DNA from: Acropora yongei
Lineage: Eukaryota > Cnidaria > Anthozoa > Scleractinia > Acroporidae
NCBI GenBank assembly: GCA_014634225.1
Contig: BLFN01000570.1
Span: forward strand, 3,702,062-3,719,561
DNA: 17,500 nt
Direction of reading: 5' to 3'
In this document: one piece after another, positions 1-8,022 of the stretch
Layout of the letters: each line of letters starts with the position of its first letter
Position numbering within the stretch: position 1 is the stretch's first letter
The notes under the pieces: generated by a model
Databases searched by the model: none
Told to the model about the DNA's origin: nothing
What the model saw: only the letters and a program-made list of their open reading frames with translations
Program-made: the position numbers and the translations under genes

Positions 1-600
1 ACTTTGAAACAGTCTGGGCCTGAATGGAGTGGAGTTACAAGGAAACGTTCCAAAGAAAAAATATTCCTTATCATATGGGCAAGACATCCAGAGAATCTCA
101 CTGAAAAAGAACAAATACAGAATTAATTACAATTTTTTTCCAAACTGTTACCCAAAACCGTAAAAATCGACCCATATAATTGAAAAATTATTTCCTCACC
201 AACTATTTGCACATAGGAAGTCAGCCTTACCTCATTTGAAAGAGTAGTAAATAAGCTTTCCTGAAATGAAAGTTTCCTCTCCAAGAAAAAAAACACAACC
301 TCAATGAATGCTTTGAAATCAGCATAAATTAGCATATAATATCATTAAAATTTGAAGTGTGAATCAAGTGGTGCCCAAATGATATAAAGTAAGAAGGAAA
401 AAACGAGTTAAAATGGTTCCTTGTTATATGGGTGACAAATGACATGAAAAAATTAGTTGAAAAGTAACAACTGTGACATGCATTACACATATCTAATGAA
501 CACTGATTGAATTCAAGAAACTGGAAAATATTTTTTTTCTTTCATATTGTTTGAGTGATGTGTATTTTCCTCAAGAAAATGCTTTTAACAAAAATAGAGT

Positions 601-642
601 GGGGCACCCTTCTCTAACTCCTGTCACCTCTAGGGAGGCCCC
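601..642. repeat. Interrupted GC-rich inverted repeat
   Basis: GGGGC (601-605) pairs with GCCCC (638-642) and CCCT (607-610) with AGGG (632-635), around a 21-base loop. It is a GC-rich island in AT-rich surroundings. No gene is attached to it and its role is unknown. Confidence 0.3.
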
Positions 643-830
643 ACAGCTGAATAATAAAAGGCATCAATCACAACATTCAAAACGTAAACAATAACATGAT
701 ATAGCATTTTCCCCAATTTTTCTCCTATTTTGTTTTCTTATGTACTGTACATGTATAACACAACATGAACTCACAGAGGCTTTCAGAGCAACCAGGAAAT
801 CAAGGTTCAAGGATTGGGAAGGTGATACTC

Positions 831-849
831 TGCAGTATGAAATACTGCA
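831..849. repeat. Perfect 7-bp hairpin
   Basis: TGCAGTA (831-837) and TACTGCA (843-849) form a perfect 7-bp stem with a TGAAA loop. No function can be assigned. Confidence 0.35.
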
Positions 850-1532
850 AAGCAGTTCCTCTCCTTAGCAACATGCATATACCTTCCCTCACACTGTGGT
901 GCACTGCAATAGGTTTGCACCCTTACCTCTTCTGAAATTCTGCCTTGGAACAAGGACAAATGAGATAGTCAAACCTCATAGTACATAAAGCACAACATAT
1001 CACAAAAGCCTTTCACTTGTAATGCACCACCATTATTTTTCAAGAGTAAAACATTTTCGAAGTGAAACCAGAACTGTCATTTTATATCATTCCATTCAAA
1101 CATTTTCATATATACATATCAACGCATATTTTTAAGCAAAATTTGTTCGTTTTGTGAATTTTCGGCATCTAACAAGTGGAACCACATCTAGAAAACATAT
1201 AAAACGTAAAAGATAGCATACACGTTGATAAATATTCCGACATTTGGTTCTGACGCGCATGGCGTCATTCGGTATCACATCTGTGATCAGCTGATAATTT
1301 AGCGCGTCGCGTTCTAAAATCCCATCGAAAATTATTTACTCTGTCGCTTCAAAATAAAGTTTGATCCGACTATATATTGCTTTACATCCACAAATATACA
1401 TCGAGAGGTTTATATCAAGGCAAAAAACAAGTATTCGTAAGCGAAAAGTAAAAGTAAATGTAATTCTACACCGTTTCGAGACCATGTGCTTCATGTATTT
1501 AAATATTGCAAGAATGTTCACTGATTACTTAC

Positions 1533-1678
1533 CTCGATTCTTCGCTAAAATTTTCGAGTTCCCTGTCCAATTCTGACTCCTCACCACTATCCATGCCACC
1601 GTGTTCACTCCCATCATCGAAAATCATCCCTACAGCTTCATCTAGAGTGTATCTCTGACACTTCGCACCGGACGCCAT
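1533..1678 (-). CDS. 5' coding exon of an unidentified gene (acidic N-terminus)
   Basis: ATG at 1678-1676 opens a frame of 48 codons plus two bases that ends at a consensus donor, GTAAGT (1532-1527 on the minus strand). The encoded start, MASGAKCQRYTLDEAVGMIF, is followed by a strongly acidic tail with repeated Asp-Ser-Gly-Glu-Glu and Glu-Leu-Asp runs. A basic/aromatic start (RYTLDEA) followed by an acidic stretch resembles N-termini of cnidarian piggyBac-derived proteins. That resemblance is from memory and is only a suggestion; no catalytic domain is present. The start is supported by the CCAAT box and inverted repeats just upstream and by the absence of stops up to the donor. No partner exon with the required phase (two bases carried over) was recognised in 1-1526, so the gene either continues outside the window or is a truncated copy. 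Unlike most coding sequence here, this exon shows no damage. Confidence 0.6.
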
Positions 1679-1720
1679 TGTCACAAATTGAAATTGTACG
1701 AAAGTGATTTTTCGGAACGG

Positions 1721-1751
1721 GCTCCGAAGGTCCTATTTCATAGTTCGGAGC
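1721..1751. promoter_or_regulatory. Perfect 8-bp inverted repeat upstream of the 1678 start
   Basis: GCTCCGAA (1721-1728) and TTCGGAGC (1744-1751) are perfect inverse complements with a 15-base spacer, 43-73 bases upstream of the minus-strand ATG at 1678. It could form a 5'-leader hairpin or bind a dimeric factor; the sequence does not decide. Confidence 0.4.
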
Positions 1752-1767
1752 TGAAACTCGCTATGTG

Positions 1768-1772
1768 ATTGG
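1768..1772 (-). promoter_or_regulatory. CCAAT box
   Basis: Minus-strand GCCAATCAC lies about 90 bases upstream of the ATG at 1678. This is the spacing and orientation expected for an NF-Y site in a eukaryotic promoter. The motif is seen; its use is inferred. Confidence 0.4.
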
Positions 1773-1850
1773 CTTAGAATGTCTTAATGCTACAGTTGGA
1801 ATTTCAGAGCGATCGGACATAAAACAGGCATTTTTCCGAAAGTCTACGGC

Positions 1851-1870
1851 ATCGTACAATTTTGTACGAT
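1851..1870. repeat. Palindrome ATCGTACAA-TT-TTGTACGAT
   Basis: Two perfect 9-base arms flank TT. The half-site TTGTACGA recurs once at 1694-1701, between this palindrome and the start codon at 1678, so the two may be related operator-like sites in one promoter. The function is unknown. Confidence 0.4.
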
Positions 1871-1934
1871 CGGCCCGAGGGTTGTTGGAAATGAGTTAAA
1901 GCCAGCCACAGGGCACCATTGTTCTTTTCTGCTT

Positions 1935-2448
1935 CTAGGTTTCCCCTCCTATTTCAGGGTTGTTGGCAGAAGTCACAAATTTGCGTTCACCATGACGCAT
2001 GATCTCAGTGTGACCATTGACGTCGTCGGTATGGAGCTCACCTCTCTTGACATGGACCCTGAGATGGCATTTGATGTCCCATACCACGACTTCGCAGCCA
2101 GGCATGCGACACCAGGTCTTCACGTGGTGGCTCCGGGTCGCCTTCGTTTCTTCCTTTTTGATTTTTTTCCATGGGTTTGGGAAACTCGCACCGGTAATGA
2201 TGTCTGGCAATCCAATTCATGTGCCTAGGGGCCATGCAAGATGTCCTACGCAGGATGTGGAAGCCCAACTTTGCAGCCACAATATAGACATGGGCACAGT
2301 AATTATAATTAGAGCAGAGGGTCTCCCAGGTGACTGCGTTGTTTTTAGAGCCAACCAAGGTAGTTTCCGTGAGTTGAAGATATTCCAATGCCTCCTGGTT
2401 GCGATCGATGGCCTGCTCAGCTAAAATTTGAAGTTTCGTTTTCGGCAT
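1935..2448 (-). pseudogene. Zinc-finger-like coding relic, frameshifted
   Basis: An ATG at 2448 opens a frame starting MPKTKLQILAEQAIDR, with helical, Glu/Gln-rich character for about 40 codons. Farther down, coding character moves to another frame, open from about 2216 to the stop at 1935. That frame holds a basic Lys/Arg stretch, then KTWCRMPGC and a C-x4-C ... H-x3-H pattern (Cys-Arg-Met-Pro-Gly-Cys, then CHLRVH), then RGELHTDDVNGHTEIMRHG. A basic linker, then C-x4-C and H-x3-H, resembles the degenerate single zinc fingers of many transposon-associated cnidarian proteins; that link is from memory. The frame change is consistent with net loss of two bases or gain of one. An unrecognised intron between the halves is possible but no good donor/acceptor pair was seen. 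It lies on the same strand and upstream of the 1533-1678 exon, with 256 bases between; I see no evidence they are one gene. Confidence 0.4.
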
Positions 2449-2561
2449 CGCAGAAAATTAAAACGAAATGAAATACCTGTAGGGAAACGAGAAGTTAAGC
2501 GTTGGAACCTAGTATTTGCAAAACATACTCAAAAGAAGGCTCTAAGATGGAGTTTATGAGT

Positions 2562-2967
2562 TCATGCTCCTGTTACGGGACAGATTTTGTAGTCACAGCT
2601 TCAGCGTTTCACTTTGTTTCACTTCCTTTATTTTTGCATTGAACTTCAGCACTCTGCCGTAGCCGGCAGACAACTCTCTCTACTCTGCTATCGCTGGCGG
2701 CCAACTACCCTCTAGCCCTCTTAAAACTGGCATTTATTTGTGTACTCGCTGAGATGGGATTGGTGAATGCGCCTATTGTTAGATAAAGATAACCAACAAT
2801 AGGAACTGAGGTTTCCAAAGTCCTTTACACGTGGGGCTAACCGCGGGAAAAACACTACAGATAACGGATCATGTATCTTATGGGGGGCCGCGACCAATGT
2901 ATCGATCGCTATATCAGTCGACATCTCATCAAGATTTTCAGTTTAATGTTAATAAAGTATGTGAAAA
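2562..2967 (+). repeat. Dispersed repeat family, copy 1
   Basis: From ATGCTCCTGTTACGGGACAG onwards this copies 12091-12550 and, less fully, 15702-15983, all in the same orientation. Shared landmarks in order are CAGCACTCTGCCGTAGCCGG, CCAACTACCCTC, TACTCGCTGAGATG, an ATTGTTAGATAAAGATAACC block, and GTGGGGCTAACCGCGGGAAAA. CTATTGTT (2773-2780) and AACAATAG (2795-2802) form a stem around the AGATAAAGATAACC segment. Copy 1 lacks most of the CGATAT-rich palindromic tract of copy 2, but continues farther at its end with a sequence containing AATAAAG. No terminal inverted repeat or target duplication was found, so the class (non-autonomous DNA element, SINE or LTR fragment) is open. Minus-strand open frames in all three copies give similar peptides only because the DNA is shared. 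Confidence 0.85.
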
Positions 2968-3078
2968 TGCATCACCTATTCCTATTTAGGCCTAATCCAC
3001 TAAAAATTACATTGCAAAGTGTAAGACATACATATATTATGACGTGTTAATTATGACCCTCTTAAGGCAATTATGTAA

Positions 3079-3096
3079 AAGACAACTTGTTGTCTT
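3079..3096. repeat. 18-bp near-perfect palindrome
   Basis: AAGACAAC-TT-GTTGTCTT has perfect 8-base arms with a two-base centre. It stands alone in non-coding sequence and no role can be assigned. Confidence 0.35.
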
Positions 3097-3267
3097 ACCT
3101 TTGTCAAGTCAAGAATGCTACTTGTGCTGGCACTTGTTGATTGGCATGAAACATCAAAATACACTTGTTGGTCAGCCTAGAACAGCGATTGAAAATTGCC
3201 CAGTAAAATTGACAGAAGTCGAACATAGAGTAAATTCTCTGAATCATCTAAGATTTTCATCACTTAC

Positions 3268-3413
3268 CATACTATTTGCTATAGCCCTTTTCATTGCATC
3301 TTCCGTGTCTTCCATTTGATATGTTCGACAGAAAGTATTGGAAGGTTGAGAAGCACTCTCGTTCTCTAAACTTAATCCTGATACCACATCGGGGTATGAC
3401 TTCGAACTCTTTT
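3268..3413 (-). pseudogene. Probable 3' exon of the Ulp1/SWIM gene relic
   Basis: On the minus strand a pyrimidine-rich acceptor (TTTATCGGCTAG) precedes an open stretch encoding a KSSKSYPDVVSGLSLENE-type acidic, Ser-rich tail. It continues through MEDTEDAMKRAIANSM and ends exactly at a consensus donor, GTAAGT (3267-3262). It lies downstream of the SWIM exon, whose coding character ends at a GTAGGT donor (3783-3778). The order, strand and matching splice signals suggest one multi-exon gene. Exon membership is inference; no domain is recognised in this piece. Confidence 0.35.
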
Positions 3414-3783
3414 CTAGCCGATAAAATAATTGAGACCACAAGAAAGAAACCCGATTGGAGAAGTGGCGTAAACCGTGACTCATTAATGCTCAACAATGCT
3501 AACAGCCCTATTTAACTAAATTTTACAGGGTTGATCACCAGGAATGTGAAATTCAAAGACAGCTGATCGTTCACACTGACTGTTGTCTGGTCTTGATATT
3601 CACCGGACTTTCCCTGTGTCTCAGTCAGCACTGTGTCATCTTTAATTTGATGATCGCAAAGTTAGTTTTCCGAGTATAGTTATATTGGATACATTTGTTA
3701 CTGACTATTGGAAAAATAGTTCTTATTCTAAGAGATCGAGTGCACCTTTTCAGTGGAATTTTTCTCATTTCTTTCATACCTAC

Positions 3784-5570
3784 CTCATGGCCATGTTTCC
3801 AGCTCCTTATCAAAGACTCTAGAACTTTATGTTGTCTTTGGAACGTAGACATGCCACCCCCACTGACTAGGGAGGCAAGAACTTATGCCGTGTTAAGAGC
3901 TCTCTTGAATGTTTGAGATTGTGTAAGATTACTTTTATTTTCTGCAAGGTTCAAGACACAGTGGTCCGCGTCTTGGTCATGGAGAGGAGGGATGTCCAGG
4001 CTCAGACAGTTTGTTGTTAAATAGAAAACCATTATCCAACGCTTATGACCAAGGGCTTCATCAAAAGCTGGAAAATTGACAACCTCACAAACATTAAAAA
4101 TGTGTTTGCAAGGCAAGGACATCCGAGTGAAGAATGTCTCTTTTCCACAATTCACAAAAGTGACTGCCTTCATAAATCTTTTTGGCTGTCTTAAGTTCCT
4201 CAACCCCAGAGAACTTTTGCCTGACAAAGAACACCTCATCATCTCCAGAATCTTGCGGATACACTCTCTGTCTCTCACTCACATGGACACCATCATTTTC
4301 TCCACTGCTTTCTCATGTACATTGGCCATCTACAGCATTGTGGACTATACTCCCTTCTTTGTTGTCTTCCACCTGGACCGCTGTTATGTTTTTCGCAGCT
4401 CCATTCATGACAATCCATGTCACGTTGGTCTGCGTTATTGTGCCAGTCATCACTCTTTCTGGTAGCCCCAACAGCACTATTCGCATGCTCTGCGGGTACT
4501 CCAATCACAGAAATATCAACTGATCCCCTTATGAGCCACGAAATCAAAGTGCGTCGTAAAGAATCAGAATGGGTAGTTGACGGAATCAACCATTTTAGGG
4601 AATCAGGAAGAACCCCTTTTTGTTTCAGAAAAACTTTTCTCCACAGATTAGGTGCTTTTACAGCAATAGCTGATAGTATTGCAACTGCTGCCCCACAAAT
4701 GTTCATGCATGTTTGCAAGGGGATGTTTTTCAGGCATGTTGGTGAGCACGTGTGCGCTGTGGAATCAGCAGAACCATTTATGTCAACATGACCTTCAACA
4801 ATTCCAGCAAACGACTTGGGAGACACGCACAGAACTCGATAGATACAATAAATGAAACAGCACCCTTCAAGTTCAATGGCAATCGCCAGCAACTGGTATC
4901 ACTGTAATACCACTTGTTGGACTTGAGATCGACATAAAGTAATGTCCAGTCGCAACCAGGACGATTCAGGGAGCTAATATATACTTGGTTAGATTTTTTC
5001 CTTCAACATTCATCATGAAAATAATTCATTCAGTTGATCTTGACAATTTCTCCGTAAGGTACCTCTGTAGGTCATTGCCAATCATCAAAACATCATTCAA
5101 CATGAACACTGAAGTATGTTTCCTGTTCATCTGTAAGATGTCAGCTACCCCATTTAGAATTGCATGGCTGATCCAGCCCTTTCGAGCAATGGTGGCTAAA
5201 TCAGACCCGAGGATATGACGGTTGTGACTTAATATGCTCCTCCTGTCTCGATAGTCAAAAATTAGAGTTGCGTACTTGGCCATGTCATTGTCACAATAGG
5301 GAAATTCCGGTCTTGATCCATCCAGTTTTCTTCTTCCTTGACGAGAAACCTGATATCGCGCAGCTTGTGAACATTCAGAATTATTCTTTCCGACTGTTCC
5401 ATAAACGTCCCTGCACGATAAGATATAGCACTGTTATTGCCACCTTTCAACAGATAGATCATTTGCTTGCATGTGGATTGCGGAGGGATACCTCTAAAGC
5501 TGATCGTTTTGGGCATTCGCAGAATCAAAGTAAGACCAGAGGCCAGCACGATTGGTGGATAGTTTATCAT
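3784..5570 (-). pseudogene. Ulp1/C48-type cysteine protease plus SWIM zinc finger, decayed
   Basis: Read on the minus strand, coding character passes through several frames. 5570-5262 is an N-terminal region of unknown fold. 5283-5026 contains GWISHAILNGVADILQ, like the substrate-groove start of Ulp1/C48 proteases. Around 4960-4880 are DWTLLYVDLKSNKWYY and SDTS, the His- and Asp-bearing strands. At about 4715-4690 LQTCMNICGAAV carries the Gln and catalytic Cys (codon 4697-4695). The catalytic His position reads Asp (GAC, 4951-4949). Further on, SLPCKHIF then EVVNFPAFDE...HKRW is the second half of a SWIM finger (Cys 4110-4108, His 4104-4102); its first Cys pair is spoiled by a frameshift. Next comes the usual helical tail, with an in-frame TAA at 3885-3883, ending at a GTAGGT donor. 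SWIM and Ulp1 modules are known from Mutator-like and Zisupton-type transposons. At least three frameshifts plus the lost His indicate a dead copy. Confidence 0.65.
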
Positions 5571-5615
5571 TGCCGCTTGGTATCTCTTAGTGTCATGGAA
5601 ACTATTATTCTTGAT

Positions 5616-6110
5616 TATCTCCTGGAAACATTAACATTTTTTGTCTCAAACTATGCAGACAAGAACTAAGTTTACTTGACAGGTAAAGAGTATGCAGCTG
5701 CCATACAAAGATCTATCATCAGACTTTTTCAGGAGGTGTTGGAAGACTGCAAGGTTTCAGCTCGTTTCTGTTTATTGTCTTTTGTGATGCAACCAGGTTT
5801 AAGGTCAGAGACCCATGATCATCATTTGCACCAGCGAGATTCTATTTTTCCCCAAAGCAAATGTACTGTAATATTGAAGCTCTTGAGAGGGTTTTGCAAG
5901 TAAAAATATCTTAAACTATTTCAAAAATATGCGTAAATATAGAGTTACCACAGGGTTTAGCATGTTTCCGGGCCATTTCTTATGACTAGATTTCATTTCA
6001 ATCAGTTCAAAAGAACAATATGGAAGCCATGATTGTTATAAAAAGTGTTCAAATCGATGATTTATGGACTCTCCAAATTACAGTCTCGACTCTCAACTCT
6101 CGACACGTTA
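5616..6110. other. Intergenic stretch without a supported gene
   Basis: One plus-strand open frame (5676-5903) has no recognisable motif, start context or splice signals and is not called. The last 30 bases contain two CTCGACTCT-like direct repeats beside the terminus at 6111. Nothing else was seen. Confidence 0.4.
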
Positions 6111-6420
6111 GGGCCTATCCGCACTAGCGGACAAAACTGGAATTGTCTCAACAAAATCTAAGGACATGATTTGTCGTGACAAATTTTTGTCGTGTCTGCA
6201 GCATCCGCATTCAAATTTTCAAAGCGGGCAAATTCTGTCAACAGCCTAATATAGTTCTCATTACATTTCACCTTTCTATTTTGTCACGCGCGCTAAAAGG
6301 TTGAACAGTTCGGCGGGATAATGGATCACATCACGATGGTCGGTTGCCAGGGACTTTTCTCCCGTTTGTGCGGGCACAGTTTTTTTCAGCGGTCTTTTCC
6401 CATTACCTCTGAGAAATAAC
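6111..6420 (+). mobile_element. Left transposon terminus and subterminal region
   Basis: The sequence TTA (6108-6110) is followed by GGGCCTATCCGCACTAGC, then a stretch rich in GACAAA/TTTGTC motifs, including the direct repeat TTGTCGTG (6171-6178 and 6187-6194). A three-base TTA/TAA target and ends starting GGG or GGC are typical of PIF/Harbinger elements; subterminal repeats are typical transposase-binding sites. An inverted counterpart of the CCGCACTAGC core lies at 17292-17301. A weaker candidate partner end, GTGCGGGCAC (about 6368-6377), would make this a solo element of about 260 bases instead. The segment also acts as the upstream region of the gene starting at 6425. Confidence 0.5.
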
Positions 6421-6424
6421 AAAT

Positions 6425-7095
6425 ATGGCGGCCCAACTGGAGCGTAGCAACTTAGATTTAAAAGCTAACAAGGCTGGATCGGAGCGACAGGACAAATTTT
6501 GGAACACCAGCACTGTAGAAATGAAGTTTGGCTTAAAGCTGTGAGGTTTGCTAAAAACAAGCCAAATTATGGAATGGGAGAAATGGATTCTCTTCACGAG
6601 GAGGTTTGCGGTAACAAACTTGAACTTGCCGGACCCCTTATCGACTCCTATTTGTGGGAGTTAGGGGAAAGCTTGAAGCACAAACAAACTCATTCAAAAG
6701 CAACGGGGCTCATTAATCCCATCACTCTGTTTATCCCTTGGCCAGTGTTTAGACACATAATGACTCTGGCTTGAGGATATGGTTGTGAGGTTGCTGTATC
6801 AGGGAAAGGGAAGAAAATTGACATTGTTATTGAAAAGCAGACCTCCGCAAGAAAGATATTTTGCCCTTCTCGATTTTCTGCACAAAGCTATTTGCATAAG
6901 AGGAAATTCAGGAAGGCTGACAGCAAATATCACTATATCGGCCGATCTTCTGTGGTGGTTACAAGAAATACCCCAATCACTCTGCACTACAACATGACAA
7001 GTAATCGTCTGACTCTTACTGCCTTAATTCAAAGGTACACTGAGGAAAATTTTGCCATCGATAGTCAGCTACAAAAACTCATGAACAGTACATAG
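6425..7095 (+). pseudogene. Degraded gene of unrecognised family
   Basis: ATG at 6425 lies in AAATATGGCGGCC, a strong context that overlaps a YY1-like ATGGCGGC element often found at metazoan starts. The frame begins MAAQLERSNLDLKANKAGS and runs to about 6540, where coding character moves to a second frame (VRFAKNKPNYGMGEMDSL..., then LELAGPLIDSYLWELGESL). That frame stays open to 7095 except for a TGA at 6772-6774 in the GCT-TGA-GGA context, easily derived from CGA by a CpG transition. The tail holds GKGKKIDIVIEKQ, a basic SYLHKRKFRKADSKY segment and TLTALIQRYTEENFAIDSQL. The two halves joined would give about 220 residues. I recognise no domain. It begins about 310 bases inside the terminus at 6111 and points inward, as a transposon gene would. 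One frameshift and one stop indicate a relic. Confidence 0.5.
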
Positions 7096-8022
7096 GTATG
7101 CAGCACTTTCCCCAAAATCATGCCCTTACAATACATAAATAGATGTAAAAAAAAAAAAATTAAATGTATATTTGTCACTGGTTCATGTTACTTTCAGTTA
7201 CATAGTAACTGTTTAATTCAGCAATGGAAAAGCAAAATATTTGTTTCACGAATCCTTTTCCTCTGTGAAGTTCAATACAATGATATTCTACAGATCTATA
7301 CGGACATACTCATGTTATTTTAACTGTGGCAATAATGATATTAATATGAATCTGGGGAGCACCATCATTAAAATTGGTTACCTTTTTTTAATGGCTTTCC
7401 ATTGTGTGGAAAAAAGTCCATAATGGCACTGTTTTGTTCTTGCGTGTTTACTTAACATAAATTACAAGACAGTAGAAAGTGGCATTGGCTGTCAGGCAAG
7501 CAAAAGCAGGTTGCTACTTTGGATGTTAATTAGTGGTGCTGCAGAAGAAACTTCAGAATAAGAATAGTTATTCTTTATTTGTTATGTTTTCAATCTTCTG
7601 TGTAATATGTTGATTGCACCTTTATGCAACACCAGGAAACATCACTTTGGAAACAAATGCTTTTAATCACAAAGGTAATTGAATTTGGGGATCTGTGTCT
7701 TATCTTTAAAACTTTTAAGAAATGGGGGAATGTACATGTAATAAATATTACAAGAAAAAAAACTGGACTTTTGTTTGATCTTACAAACAACTTCTGCAAA
7801 ATGATAAAGAACTGTATGAATATTACAACAAGAATAATGGAATTCCCATACAACAAATTCTCAATGTTATTTTAAATTGATTTTACCATTAATGATTCAT
7901 GCTATGATATTTAACGTCATTGATTTGTCAAGCTTTGTGGCTTAATGCTTCAGTTAAAGTACATTTGTAAGTTAAGACATTTAATACAAAATGGGACAGA
8001 ATTAATCTTGAATAATGAAAGC
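7096..8022. other. AT-rich non-coding stretch
   Basis: This is very AT-rich sequence between convergent genes (6425-7095 on plus, 8023-10101 on minus). It includes a run of 13 A (7147-7159) and several AATAAA-like hexamers that could serve as poly(A) signals for either gene. The open frames on both strands near 7590-7875 have no protein character. Confidence 0.45.

Larger units (their letters stand above)
1..1526. other. AT-rich region without a supported gene
   Basis: No reading frame here has recognisable protein character; the short open frames are rich in Phe, Lys and Asn as expected from AT-rich DNA. Two small inverted repeats are listed separately. A possible donor on the minus strand (AGAG then GTAAGG, near 921-929) follows a pyrimidine-rich stretch, but the implied exon would be under 20 bases and is not called. 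If the exon at 1533-1678 belongs to a longer gene, this stretch would be its first intron and the next exon may lie outside the window. Confidence 0.5.

Noticed and set aside
921..960. A possible micro-exon on the minus strand between a pyrimidine-rich acceptor and a GTAAGG donor
   Set aside because: Under 20 bases with no way to test frame or partner; such chance pairs are common.
2721..2924. Similar minus-strand peptides in all three repeat copies (also near 12232-12459 and 15850-16065)
   Set aside because: The similarity follows from shared repeat DNA; frames shift between copies and no domain or start context is present.
4076..4791. Plus-strand open frames of 110-130 codons
   Set aside because: Antisense to the Ulp1/SWIM relic, which carries recognisable catalytic and zinc-binding motifs on the minus strand.
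5676..5903. A 75-codon plus-strand open frame
   Set aside because: No motif, no splice or promoter support, ordinary composition for its length.
6881..6997. SADLLWWLQEI read as a retroelement RNase H-like motif
   Set aside because: It is in a different frame from the long readable frame of 6499-7095, which has better continuity; the match is short and likely chance.
7590..7875. Overlapping open frames on both strands
   Set aside because: Very AT-rich, dominated by Phe, Ile, Asn and Lys; no recognisable domain.
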